A DNA stretch of 35,660 bases from Planococcus sp. ISL-109 (lineage in GTDB: Bacteria; Bacillota; Bacilli; Bacillales_A; Planococcaceae), in the NCBI RefSeq assembly GCF_018613655.1, contig NZ_JAGGPW010000011.1, forward strand, positions 1-35,660, written 5' to 3'. Of the stretch, positions 26,794-34,531 are shown piece by piece; position 1 is the stretch's first letter; every line of letters starts with the position of its first letter. The notes under the pieces were generated by a model that had not been told where the DNA came from, did no database searches, and saw only the letters and a program-made list of their open reading frames with translations. The position numbers and the translations under genes were made by a program.

Positions 26794-27266
26794 CAGGCAA
26801 ACCTCTTCGCCACTTGTACGACAAACGGCGAGACAAGCGCGGCGACAGCGGCATTAATGGAAGCCGCAAGCAATAAACCGGGAACGGATGCATAGAAAAA
26901 TGCCGGCGACAACAGGAAGTAAAATGGGAGCGCTGCTAAAATGCCGTTGCCGATGATAAATACTCCCCATTTCAGCCAAACCTTTCCGCCTTGATGCAAT
27001 TTCGCGAACAGCCAGACGATAGCAAACATTTCAGCTGCAATCAATAGATGAAACGGGCCGAGCGGCATGCCGCCAAACATTGCCGACAATAAATGCCCCG
27101 CTGCTGCGATAAAACCGGCCAGCGGCGCTGCAAGAAACAAAGCAGCGACAAGTGCTGGCATCGCATCGAGCGCAATTGAGGCAATGCCGAGCGGAATTTT
27201 CACCATGCCACCGATTGCCGACAAGCTGATGAAGAGAGCGGCAAGTGCTATTTGCTGTGTCTTCAT
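26793..27266 (-). CDS. cblT: Alpha-ribazole transporter CblT (ECF S-component-like)
   Basis: Predicted membrane protein that imports alpha-ribazole, the nucleoside of the cobalamin lower ligand. The 157-residue sequence is almost entirely hydrophobic, with five to six membrane segments and short polar turns (GGMVKIPLG, MFGGMPLGPFH), the style of ECF transporter substrate-binding components. The MKTQQIALAALFISLSAIGG start is typical. It follows the adenosyltransferase stop by 2 nt and overlaps cblS by one base. ECF energising subunits are not encoded here and would be shared. The substrate is inferred from pairing with cblS. Confidence 0.82.
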   Translation of the reverse strand: MKTQQIALAALFISLSAIGGMVKIPLGIASIALDAMPALVAALFLAAPLAGFIAAAGHLLSAMFGGMPLGPFHLLIAAEMFAIVWLFAKLHQGGKVWLKWGVFIIGNGILAALPFYFLLSPAFFYASVPGLLLAASINAAVAALVSPFVVQVAKRFA

Positions 27267-27268
27267 CC

Positions 27269-27859
27269 TTACTCTTCCCTTTTTTTCGAACGGCCGCCGT
27301 CTTTGAACACTTTGGCACTACGCACGTATTCATTATCAGGTATATCGAGGCGCGCATTGGCGACGCGTGCCGCTGCGAATAGGTAATCGGACAAACGGTT
27401 TAAATAACGTTGGACAACCGGCGGAAAATCTTCGCCTGCCTTCGCCAAGCTGACCGTCTGGCGTTCTGCGCGTCGGACGATTGTCCGGGCGATATGCAAA
27501 GTTGCCGCTGCCGGCGTGCCTCCCGGAAGGATAAAGCGCTCAAGAAGCGGCGGCTCGTCCATCAATACATCGATGCGCTGTTCGAGACGCTCCACCGATT
27601 CTTCGCTCGTTTTGTATTGCGGTGTTTTCCGGACATCCGCCAAATCACCGCCGCAATCGAACAATTCGTTTTGGATCGTCTCCAGATCTTCCAGCAGATC
27701 GTCGAAGCGGTCACGCTCGAGTTCCGTCATCGCTTTTCCAATGAAGGAATTCGCTTCATCGATGGTACCGTAAGCTTCCACGCGCGGTGCGTCTTTGTCT
27801 GTCCGTGCCCCGATCAAACCTGTCTGTCCTTTATCGCCGGTTTTCGTATAAATATTCAT
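27269..27859 (-). CDS. yvqK: PduO-type cob(I)alamin adenosyltransferase (YvqK-like)
   Basis: Transfers the adenosyl group of ATP to cob(I)alamin or cob(I)inamide, yielding AdoCbl or AdoCbi. The 196-residue protein has the N-terminal ATP-binding TKTGDKGQTGLIG segment and the RRAERQTVSLA helix with the family's conserved Arg-x-x-Glu pattern, then LNRLSDYLFAAARVAN. I choose ATG 27859 because AAGGGGG lies 9 nt upstream; ATG 27868 abuts the ribosome-binding site. The start lies inside the end of the CobU-like gene (29-nt overlap). B. subtilis yvqK also sits beside the btuFCD-type genes yvrABC. Confidence 0.94.
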   Translation of the reverse strand: MNIYTKTGDKGQTGLIGARTDKDAPRVEAYGTIDEANSFIGKAMTELERDRFDDLLEDLETIQNELFDCGGDLADVRKTPQYKTSEESVERLEQRIDVLMDEPPLLERFILPGGTPAAATLHIARTIVRRAERQTVSLAKAGEDFPPVVQRYLNRLSDYLFAAARVANARLDIPDNEYVRSAKVFKDGGRSKKREE

Positions 27860-28250
27860 TTTGCCCATCCCCCTTGATTGTTTGTGGTATGCCGTACCAA
27901 ATGCGTGTAATATGCCGTGCCTGCTTAAATAAATATTGATAGGTCCTGCCTGTAACATCGCGCCATTGCCGCTCGAGCGGATCCAGCGGTACGATGCCAC
28001 GGCTGATATCCGTCAAAATCCAAATCCGTTCTCCCGGGCTATCTACAAGTTGTTGGACAGCGGCCAGAATAGCTTGTTCAGACTGACGTTCTTCCAGCTG
28101 CTTACGGATCCATTGCTCCACCCCGGCAATGATCGCCGTTTGCCCAAGAGCCGGCAGTTCCGTTTCATGCCAGCTAAATGAGGGATCCGCGAGTTGTTCT
28201 TTTACGTATTGCCGTTTGCCATTAAAGGCTCCGCCGAATATGATATGCAC
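27831..28250 (-). CDS. Short CobU-like protein with altered P-loop
   Basis: A 139-residue relative of CobU (adenosylcobinamide kinase/guanylyltransferase). It keeps the CobU C-terminal signature GIVPLDPLERQWRDVTGRTYQ (about 85-105) and IWYGIPQTIKG, but the N-terminal P-loop reads GGAFNGKRQ, so the Ser/Thr after Lys is replaced by Arg, and the RHR-type guanylylation segment is missing. On its own it is unlikely to be a full kinase. Start is GTG 28250 with AAGGAGGGA upstream. It overlaps cobC by 49 nt and the adenosyltransferase gene by 29 nt, unusually tight. Possibly a partner subunit or regulator of the CobU at 29541-30086; enzymatic role unproven. Confidence 0.8.
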   Translation of the reverse strand: MHIIFGGAFNGKRQYVKEQLADPSFSWHETELPALGQTAIIAGVEQWIRKQLEERQSEQAILAAVQQLVDSPGERIWILTDISRGIVPLDPLERQWRDVTGRTYQYLFKQARHITRIWYGIPQTIKGDGQNEYLYENRR

Positions 28251-28786
28251 CGCTGTCCCTCCTTATAGGCCGACTTGCTCGTCCATGCTATCGTATAGCA
28301 ATGGCCGTGCACCGCTTGCTGCGAAAAAAATGGCTGTCCGTTTGCCCTCGACAATAAATAGCGGATCGGGCCGCCGTGAGTGACGACGGTAAAATCACCA
28401 GTCTCAGAAAAACGCTCTACAGCCGCATCGATTCTCCACGCCAACTGCTGAAAATACTCACCGTTTGGCGGTGCCAGTTTTTTTGGATCGTCAATCCAGC
28501 TGCGGTAATGCGCATCCATTTCCAAGTCGTTATAGGTCATTTTCTCCCAATCCCCGAAATGCAGTTCCCGAAAATCCGAATCAGCAATGTACTTTGCATT
28601 CGGAAAAAATCCTTGTGCCGTTTGCCGGCAACGCAACAGGTCGCTGCCCCAAACAACTTGTTTGGACTCGTCTGGTTGCACGGTGAATGGCAGAACCGGT
28701 TCGTCGGTCCAGCCAATATACGCTTTTCGCACATTGCCGGCAGTCGGCGCATGGCGGATCAAACGAAGAATAAAAGCATGCCCCAT
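28202..28786 (-). CDS. cobC: Alpha-ribazole phosphatase CobC (histidine phosphatase family)
   Basis: Removes phosphate from alpha-ribazole-5'-phosphate or adenosylcobalamin-5'-phosphate, the final assembly step. The 194-residue protein has the phosphoglycerate-mutase-like fold with catalytic RHAPT (His12), the FRELHFGDWE segment and second histidine in VTHGGPIR. ATG 28786 has GGAG 8 nt upstream and lies within the cobS 3' end (28-nt overlap). The C-terminal 16 residues overlap the next gene's start in another frame, so they are poorly constrained. The histidine phosphatase family is broad; the operon makes the CobC role likely. Confidence 0.9.
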   Translation of the reverse strand: MGHAFILRLIRHAPTAGNVRKAYIGWTDEPVLPFTVQPDESKQVVWGSDLLRCRQTAQGFFPNAKYIADSDFRELHFGDWEKMTYNDLEMDAHYRSWIDDPKKLAPPNGEYFQQLAWRIDAAVERFSETGDFTVVTHGGPIRYLLSRANGQPFFSQQAVHGHCYTIAWTSKSAYKEGQRCISYSAEPLMANGNT

Positions 28787-29541
28787 AACAACAGCTCCAT
28801 TCCTTCCACAAAAGCACCGAGCAAATCCCCGGTAACTCCGCCGAAGTTTTTTTCACACCATTTTTTATAGAGAACCGTTGCAACAACCGAAGCTAGCACA
28901 AAGGCTAAAGCAATCGGCCAGCCGCAGATCAACAATAAAGCTAAAACCATCAAAACGGACCAGGCAGACATTGATATGTATAGTAATTTATGGTCGGTCA
29001 AATTTTTAAAATATGCTGCCAGCCCGTCTTTTTTAGCCGGATTTGCCGTATTGAATAATACGACTAAGCCAATCCGGCTGATTATTGGTACAGCCGCAAT
29101 GGCGAACAGTGGGACGTTCGGGATGAGTTCTGCGAGCAGGATGATCTTTCCGGCAATCGCAAAAATGAGCACCATCACCCCGAAAGCGCCGATTCGCGGA
29201 TCCCCCATAATGTCGAGCCGTTTCGTCCGGTCCTGATACGAAAAATACGCATCTCCCGTATCTGCGAGCCCGTCCATATGCAATCCGCCCGTTAGCGCCC
29301 ATAATGCGGCGGCAAGGATAAAAGCAATCAGAAGCGGACTAGCATCTGACATATCGCGCAACAGCCACAAAATTCCTGCGAGCAGCACGCCGAATGAAGC
29401 ACCCACGAACGGCATCCAGGCATACATCGCCGTCACTTGCGGTTTTTTCACCGGTACTTGTTTATGGATGGGGACGGCCGAGAAAAATTGAAATGCGAGC
29501 ACTAAGCCCCCGATTGTTCGATTTGCCATCCGCCCCACCAT
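28759..29541 (-). CDS. cobS: Adenosylcobinamide-GDP ribazoletransferase (cobalamin synthase) CobS
   Basis: Membrane enzyme joining adenosylcobinamide-GDP with alpha-ribazole (phosphate) to give cobalamin (phosphate). About 260 residues with multiple hydrophobic segments and the family motifs TGGLHMDGLADTGDA (near 85-99), MGDPRIGAFG (near 112-121) and GGVTGDLLGAFVE near the C-terminus. The start is set at ATG 29541, whose A overlaps the cobU stop (TGATG); an in-frame ATG at 29526 (MANRTIGG) with a G-rich stretch just ahead is a possible alternative. It acts at the cytoplasmic membrane after CobU. Confidence 0.94.
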   Translation of the reverse strand: MVGRMANRTIGGLVLAFQFFSAVPIHKQVPVKKPQVTAMYAWMPFVGASFGVLLAGILWLLRDMSDASPLLIAFILAAALWALTGGLHMDGLADTGDAYFSYQDRTKRLDIMGDPRIGAFGVMVLIFAIAGKIILLAELIPNVPLFAIAAVPIISRIGLVVLFNTANPAKKDGLAAYFKNLTDHKLLYISMSAWSVLMVLALLLICGWPIALAFVLASVVATVLYKKWCEKNFGGVTGDLLGAFVEGMELLLWGMLLFFV

Positions 29542-30086
29542 CACTTTCTTCGAATTGCGACGCCGTTTTCCATTTCAATCGCCTGATCGGCGTGACGCGT
29601 GAGCCATTGGTGGATCTTCCCGAGCCACTCTTGATATTGAGGCGCAGCAAGCGGCTCATCTAATATTTCGTTTGAGACAATGACAAAACGCGTGGCTTGT
29701 TTCCGAATCGCATCAATGGTCTTCTGCAATTCTTTCCATTTTTGATCCATGCATCCTGGCTGTTCCACACATAATTCCCCTTGCTCAAACCCTTCATATA
29801 ATTCATTTGCGAGCCATGTCGTGACGCAATCCCATAACACTACATCATCCGGTTGGATGAGCGGCAGCACTGCGGATAATTGCTGAGGCTGTTCGATCGT
29901 CCACCAGCCGTCTTTAGCGCGGTCTTGCCGGTGGCGTGTAATGCGCTCGGCCATTTCAGAATCATTGGCGACACCGCTCGCGATGTAAAGTCTACGTTCG
30001 CCCGGGGCTTTTCGTGCGAGTGATTCAGCATAAGCGCTTTTGCCGCTGCGCACGCCTCCTGAGATAAAAATCAATTCGTGAGCCAT
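29541..30086 (-). CDS. cobU: Adenosylcobinamide kinase/guanylyltransferase CobU
   Basis: Phosphorylates adenosylcobinamide and adds GMP to give adenosylcobinamide-GDP. The 181-residue protein has an intact P-loop GGVRSGKSAY (about 9-18), the guanylylation-site region RITRHRQDR, and a Walker-B-like segment LWDCVTTWLANEL. The C-terminal third is odd: after VSNEI the usual GxVPxNxLxRxFRDxxGRxNQ is replaced by unrelated residues (LDEPLAAPQYQEWLGKIHQW). That missing motif is present in the second CobU-like gene of this operon (27831-28250). Start ATG 30086 has AAAGGAG 7 nt upstream and overlaps cobD by 16 nt. Confidence 0.9.
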   Translation of the reverse strand: MAHELIFISGGVRSGKSAYAESLARKAPGERRLYIASGVANDSEMAERITRHRQDRAKDGWWTIEQPQQLSAVLPLIQPDDVVLWDCVTTWLANELYEGFEQGELCVEQPGCMDQKWKELQKTIDAIRKQATRFVIVSNEILDEPLAAPQYQEWLGKIHQWLTRHADQAIEMENGVAIRRK

Positions 30087-31144
30087 TGGTGCATCTCCTT
30101 TCGCAGCCGCTCCATTGCCGCAGCTCTTTTCATGCCGATGCGGAACCATTCGCCGTCCATCCCACGAAACGAATACGTATGGCGCAAGACGATTCCTGCT
30201 TCAAGCATCGCACGGAAAAACTGTTCTGACTTGGATGGATCCGGCAGACGGAAACAGAGGAAATTCGCTGCTGAAGGAATAAATACACAACCTGCTTCCG
30301 TTAAAAAACCTTCCATTTTCTTGCGCTCTTTACTGGCTGCTTCCATGACTTGCACGCGATAAGCCTCTTCGGAAAAGCAGCGGGCTCCGGCTACGGCCGC
30401 TAAGCCGTTGACATTCCAATGAGCTGCTCCTTCCGTCAGTTGCCGGATAACAGGCGAATCAGCAACCACATAGCCGAGGCGCAGTCCGGCTAGCGCATAC
30501 ATTTTGGTCATAGAACGGGCGATGATGACGTGCGGATAGTCTTTCAGCCATGGTATGAAGGATGCGTGCTCACCGACAAAGTCGATAAACGCTTCGTCGA
30601 TGACCAGTTCACAAACCCCTCTGCATAACTCTGCGATCTCCGCCAATTCGTTAATTTCAAGCAAGCGGCCTGTCGGATTGTGAGGGTTGCACACATAAAG
30701 TGCATCACAGCCACCGATATTCTTTTTCACTTCTTCTATCTTTAATTTCCAAGCATTAGATTGCTGTAAATTTATTTCCACTATTTGGGCATTTTCAGAT
30801 TCCAAGGTGCTGCGATATTCCGAAAATGCCGGTTCCACCAACAGCACGCGTTTATTGCGGTAGCGTTTGGCGAGCCAAGTGAATATTTCTGCCGCGCCGT
30901 TTCCAGCCGCGACTTGCGCTTTTTCGACTCCGTGATATTGCGCAGCTGCCGTTCGGAACGGTTCGGCTTCGGGATCCGGATATGCCGTCAGCAAACCGAA
31001 AAAATCCGGCCATTGTTGTTTTACAAAAGCAGGCGGCCCGAACGGATGGACGTTTTCGCTGAAATCGATGATGTCAGCTGGCTCCCGTTGTCCCGCTTCT
31101 TTGTACAAACGATGCGGATTGGCTCCGTGTTCAGGCAATTTCAA
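30071..31144 (-). CDS. cobD: L-threonine-O-3-phosphate decarboxylase CobD
   Basis: PLP enzyme producing (R)-1-amino-2-propanol phosphate, the linker that CbiB attaches to cobyric acid. The 357-residue protein is a class I/II aminotransferase-fold member: FSENVHPFGPP near the N-terminus, CNPHNPTGRL, VIDEAFIDF, and the PLP lysine in ARSMTKMYALAGLRLGY. HisC is the closest confusable family; the GANPHRLY start and the cbiB neighbour favour CobD. Start is TTG 31144 with GGGGGA about 7 nt upstream; it overlaps the cbiB end by 14 nt. The name follows Salmonella CobD, not the Pseudomonas CobD (which is CbiB). Confidence 0.92.
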   Translation of the reverse strand: MKLPEHGANPHRLYKEAGQREPADIIDFSENVHPFGPPAFVKQQWPDFFGLLTAYPDPEAEPFRTAAAQYHGVEKAQVAAGNGAAEIFTWLAKRYRNKRVLLVEPAFSEYRSTLESENAQIVEINLQQSNAWKLKIEEVKKNIGGCDALYVCNPHNPTGRLLEINELAEIAELCRGVCELVIDEAFIDFVGEHASFIPWLKDYPHVIIARSMTKMYALAGLRLGYVVADSPVIRQLTEGAAHWNVNGLAAVAGARCFSEEAYRVQVMEAASKERKKMEGFLTEAGCVFIPSAANFLCFRLPDPSKSEQFFRAMLEAGIVLRHTYSFRGMDGEWFRIGMKRAAAMERLRKEMHQWLTN

Positions 31145-32081
31145 ACAACATTCCCCCTATCGCAATGAGTACGAAAAAGCTTACAGTGGCAACGTGCATT
31201 TGATGCACGGCGCGCCTAATATGCTGTACTTCAAGTTCAACGAGCGGTTCTCCCATTTTCGCGCGAATCAAGCGGACTCCGCTGTAAGAATTGACACCGC
31301 CAAGTTCGACCCCAAGCTGCACCGCAGTCGCCGCTTCCAGCCAGCCGCTGTTCGGGCTTGGGTGTTTCGGTGCGTCGCGCAGCCAGATCGACAGCCGCTT
31401 TTTCAAGGGCATGCCGCTGTCATTTCTAGTGAGCACAACAATTAAAAAACCGGTTATGCGGCTCGGAACATAGTTTAAGATGTCGTCGAATTTTGCAGAA
31501 GCAAACCCGAACGCCCGGAACTCCTCATTTTTATAGCCGACCATGGAATCACACGTATTCACTGCTTTATACAGCCATAGCCCAGGAGCACCAAACAGCA
31601 GCGCCCAAAACATCGGCGCGGTAATGCCATCGCTCGTGTTTTCCGATACGGTTTCGACGACTCCGCGGGTAATTTCGCTTTCCCCGAGCGCGTTTGTGTC
31701 CCTGCCGACAATCCACGAAAGTTTTTCCCGCGCAAGCGCGAAATCTTTTTGGACAAGCGGCGCGTAAACATCTTCTGCCGCCTGTTTCAAGCTTTTCTGC
31801 GACAAACCGGCAGCAATCAAGACAGCTTCAACCGCGACGCCGATCACCGGACTCACTGCATATGCGCCAGAAACGAGCCCAACGGTTATTGAAACGACCG
31901 TTATTAAAACAATCGCCAGCATAATAAAGCCATTGCGGAACGCATACTTTGGAACGTTCAGCCGTTTCAGCCAATTGATCAGTGAACCGATCCAGCGCAC
32001 CGGATGCGGCCACGTCGGGGGATCACCGATCAGGCGGTCGAGCACTAAGCCGAGCCCGATCGCCAGAACATGATAGATCAT
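31131..32081 (-). CDS. cbiB: Adenosylcobinamide-phosphate synthase CbiB
   Basis: Membrane protein that amidates adenosylcobyric acid with aminopropanol phosphate. The 316-residue sequence has four to five hydrophobic segments (about 1-16, 50-85, 160-170, 290-312) and the family motifs LDRLIGDPPTWPHPVRWIG (about 13-31), GRDTNALGESEITRG and ENTSDGITAPMFW. Start ATG 32081 overlaps the preceding stop as ATGA; the ribosome-binding site GAGAGG is about 10 nt upstream. CbiZ, fused to the ATPase encoded just upstream, makes adenosylcobyric acid, the substrate CbiB needs. Confidence 0.95.
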   Translation of the reverse strand: MIYHVLAIGLGLVLDRLIGDPPTWPHPVRWIGSLINWLKRLNVPKYAFRNGFIMLAIVLITVVSITVGLVSGAYAVSPVIGVAVEAVLIAAGLSQKSLKQAAEDVYAPLVQKDFALAREKLSWIVGRDTNALGESEITRGVVETVSENTSDGITAPMFWALLFGAPGLWLYKAVNTCDSMVGYKNEEFRAFGFASAKFDDILNYVPSRITGFLIVVLTRNDSGMPLKKRLSIWLRDAPKHPSPNSGWLEAATAVQLGVELGGVNSYSGVRLIRAKMGEPLVELEVQHIRRAVHQMHVATVSFFVLIAIGGMLFEIA

Positions 32082-33538
32082 GTTTTTTTGGCCTCTCGGT
32101 AAAGGTGGATCGCTTCTACGGTACATTCAAAAACGCCTGCCCCGATAAGTTTCCCGACTTCTGTGATAGGCCCTGCATAAGGCAGCGCCTCACCCAATTG
32201 CGTTGCGGCAACAAGGCAGCTGTCTGTTGATGTTCCGGTCGCCATCGTTCCGGTCAGCGGATCGATAACTTCTTCGTGCTGCAATGCTTTTGTTTTCGCC
32301 TCGGTCGCGGTAATCATCGCTTGGATAAACGCTTCATCTGACAAAATGCCGTTAACCATAATCCATGTGTTGATCGTGCCGACGCGCAGTTCGCGCGAAA
32401 CGGCTTGCGAGACATCGACGCCGTTTCCTACACCAGCTGTCACCGACACGACAATGGTGCCGAAATCAGCCTCGTATTCACGGACGATGGCATGTTCGGT
32501 GCGGACAGCAGTCATCATTGCCACTGTATCGGTCGCTTTCAATCCGCTGTCTTCGATATAGCCGACCATTTCTTCATAGCTATTGTCGATGTTATAAGTG
32601 GCGTCGACGCGGCGGTTAATGAAATTGCGGAACCAGCCGGACCCTGCATTGACCACTGCGGACGACACGGTCTTTAACGGCCACTCGCTTTGGTAAACGA
32701 CAAATTCCGGGGTTACCAGAAAATCGCATGCCCGCACGGTTTGCTCTGCTGCGTGTCTGCGCACACCTGGCAATAATGTGATTTGCGGCTTCGGCAATTC
32801 CGGATGGGGATGGTTGCTGACGCGCGTTTTGTAGACAGACTCAACATCATGCGTCCTGACGACTTCGTGCGGTTCGCCGATGCGGACAATCCGTCCCTCG
32901 TCCAACAGCAGTAGTTCGTCGCAATACATTGCAGCTAAATTGATATCGTGAAAAATGGAGACGACCGTCAGTTCTTTTTCGATCGCTTGTTTTTTGATCG
33001 TATCCAATAATTCTTTTTGGTGATTGATGTCGAGATGATTGGTCGGTTCATCAAGCAATAAGATCGAAGCATTTTGCGCCAATGCCTGCGCCACAAAAAC
33101 ACGCTGCTGTTCGCCGCCGGACATTTGTTCGATCAAGGTCGTCTCGTATTGGCTGACGTTCAGGAGTTGCATCGCTTCTTGCACAGCCGCTTCATCTTCT
33201 TCGGACCAGGAAGAAAACCAGCCGCTTTGATGCGGGTACCTGCCGAGTGAAATCGTCTCGCGTACCGTGTGGGAAAAGGCATGGGCGTGGAGCTGCGGCA
33301 GCACCGCCATTTTCCGGGCCAGTTCTTTTGCCGGAAAATCGGCGAGCGCTCTGCCATCAATCCGCACCTCACCGTCTGTCGGTGGTAAGACGCCGCTGAT
33401 CAGTTTCATCAACGTCGACTTGCCACTGCCGTTCGGTCCGAGTATGCCGAGCATGCAGCCTTTTTCGACTTGAAAGGATAAGCTATCGACGATTTTTTTA
33501 TCGCCGTAGCCGCCCGAAATATTTTCGATTTGCAACAT
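32078..33538 (-). CDS. Corrinoid ABC transporter ATPase fused to adenosylcobinamide amidohydrolase CbiZ
   Basis: Two-domain 486-residue protein. Residues 1 to about 255 form an ABC ATPase: Walker A GPNGSGKST (about 34-42), Q-loop in VLPQLHAHAF, signature MSGGEQQR, Walker B ILLLDEPTNHLD, and the FHD switch histidine. From about 290 to 480 is a CbiZ domain (VNAGSGWFRNFINRRV, TAGVGNGVDVSQ, GTINTWIMVNG, TGTSTDSCLVA), which hydrolyses adenosylcobinamide to adenosylcobyric acid for remodelling. B. subtilis YvrA has the same fusion. The ATG follows the btuC stop with no gap and the gene overlaps cbiB by 4 nt. The fusion ties import directly to remodelling. Confidence 0.93.
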   Translation of the reverse strand: MLQIENISGGYGDKKIVDSLSFQVEKGCMLGILGPNGSGKSTLMKLISGVLPPTDGEVRIDGRALADFPAKELARKMAVLPQLHAHAFSHTVRETISLGRYPHQSGWFSSWSEEDEAAVQEAMQLLNVSQYETTLIEQMSGGEQQRVFVAQALAQNASILLLDEPTNHLDINHQKELLDTIKKQAIEKELTVVSIFHDINLAAMYCDELLLLDEGRIVRIGEPHEVVRTHDVESVYKTRVSNHPHPELPKPQITLLPGVRRHAAEQTVRACDFLVTPEFVVYQSEWPLKTVSSAVVNAGSGWFRNFINRRVDATYNIDNSYEEMVGYIEDSGLKATDTVAMMTAVRTEHAIVREYEADFGTIVVSVTAGVGNGVDVSQAVSRELRVGTINTWIMVNGILSDEAFIQAMITATEAKTKALQHEEVIDPLTGTMATGTSTDSCLVAATQLGEALPYAGPITEVGKLIGAGVFECTVEAIHLYREAKKT

Positions 33539-34531
33539 TTAAAGCCCTCCTCTACGCTGGCGGAAAAAGATCAATGCGAATATCGGAGCCCCGATAAACG
33601 CTGTAATGACGCCAATCGGCAATTCCGTTGGCGAAATGATCATCCGCGCCACCAAGTCACAGACAATCAGCAGTGCCGCTCCGTTAATAAACGATAACGG
33701 CAATAAGTGGCGATGATCCGATCCCCAGACGAGCCGCGTCATATGCGGCACGACCAATCCGACAAAACCAATCGTTCCGGACACGGCAACCGCCGCTCCG
33801 GTCAACACCGACCCACCAATCAAAATCGCCATCTTGCTTTTTTTGACTTCGACACCTAAGTGCTGTGCTCGCTCTTCGCCGAACAGCATGGCGTTCAATT
33901 CCCTGCGGTAAAGCCATAAGACGAACGATCCGATCAGGATAAACGGCAGCGCCATCTGCACATAAGGCCAGCCGCGCATCGATACGCTGCCGAGCAGCCA
34001 GCCGATAATCTGCCTGAGCTCTTCGCCAGTCAATGCGATCATCAAGGAAATGATGGAACCTAAAAACGAACTGAAAATAATACCAGTCAAAATGACCGTC
34101 TCCATTTTCATCGACCGGTCCACGAGGCGCGCAAAGCCCATCACCGCAAGCATCGTGATCAAGGCACCGATCATGCTAATGACCGGCAAAGTGAACATGC
34201 CGAGAAACGGGATGGAAATACCGAAAAAGAGCGTCATCACGGCGCCGACTGCGGCACCGGAAGACACTCCCAAAGTGTAAGGGTCAGCGAGCGGGTTTTT
34301 CAGCAATCCTTGAAAAGCCGCTCCTGCAATCGCCAATGCCGCACCGACCAGTCCCGCCAAAACGACACGCGGCATGCGGATATTCCATAAAATATTCGCA
34401 GCCATTGCATCAGAAGATGGATTCCAAATAACAGCCGGTGAAATCGGCACGGTCCCCACCGTCACACCCAGCACTACAGATCCACTTAGTAAAAACAGCG
34501 AAACCAAGTAGGCGAGTACGGTTTTATTCAC
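33539..34531 (-). CDS. btuC: Corrinoid ABC transporter permease BtuC
   Basis: FecCD-type permease, 330 residues with about ten hydrophobic segments. Family features include GAALAIAGAAFQGLLKNPLADPYTLGVSSGAAVGA (residues about 60-95), a conserved region for contact with the ATPase (GPFI-like GFVGLVVPHMTRL), and LPIGVITAFIGAPIFALIFF near the C-terminus. Iron-siderophore permeases share this fold; the CbiZ fusion and operon make a corrinoid substrate likely. Start is GTG 34531 with GGAGA upstream, overlapping the btuF stop by 8 nt. The stop abuts the ATPase gene. Confidence 0.93.
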   Translation of the reverse strand: MNKTVLAYLVSLFLLSGSVVLGVTVGTVPISPAVIWNPSSDAMAANILWNIRMPRVVLAGLVGAALAIAGAAFQGLLKNPLADPYTLGVSSGAAVGAVMTLFFGISIPFLGMFTLPVISMIGALITMLAVMGFARLVDRSMKMETVILTGIIFSSFLGSIISLMIALTGEELRQIIGWLLGSVSMRGWPYVQMALPFILIGSFVLWLYRRELNAMLFGEERAQHLGVEVKKSKMAILIGGSVLTGAAVAVSGTIGFVGLVVPHMTRLVWGSDHRHLLPLSFINGAALLIVCDLVARMIISPTELPIGVITAFIGAPIFALIFFRQRRGGL

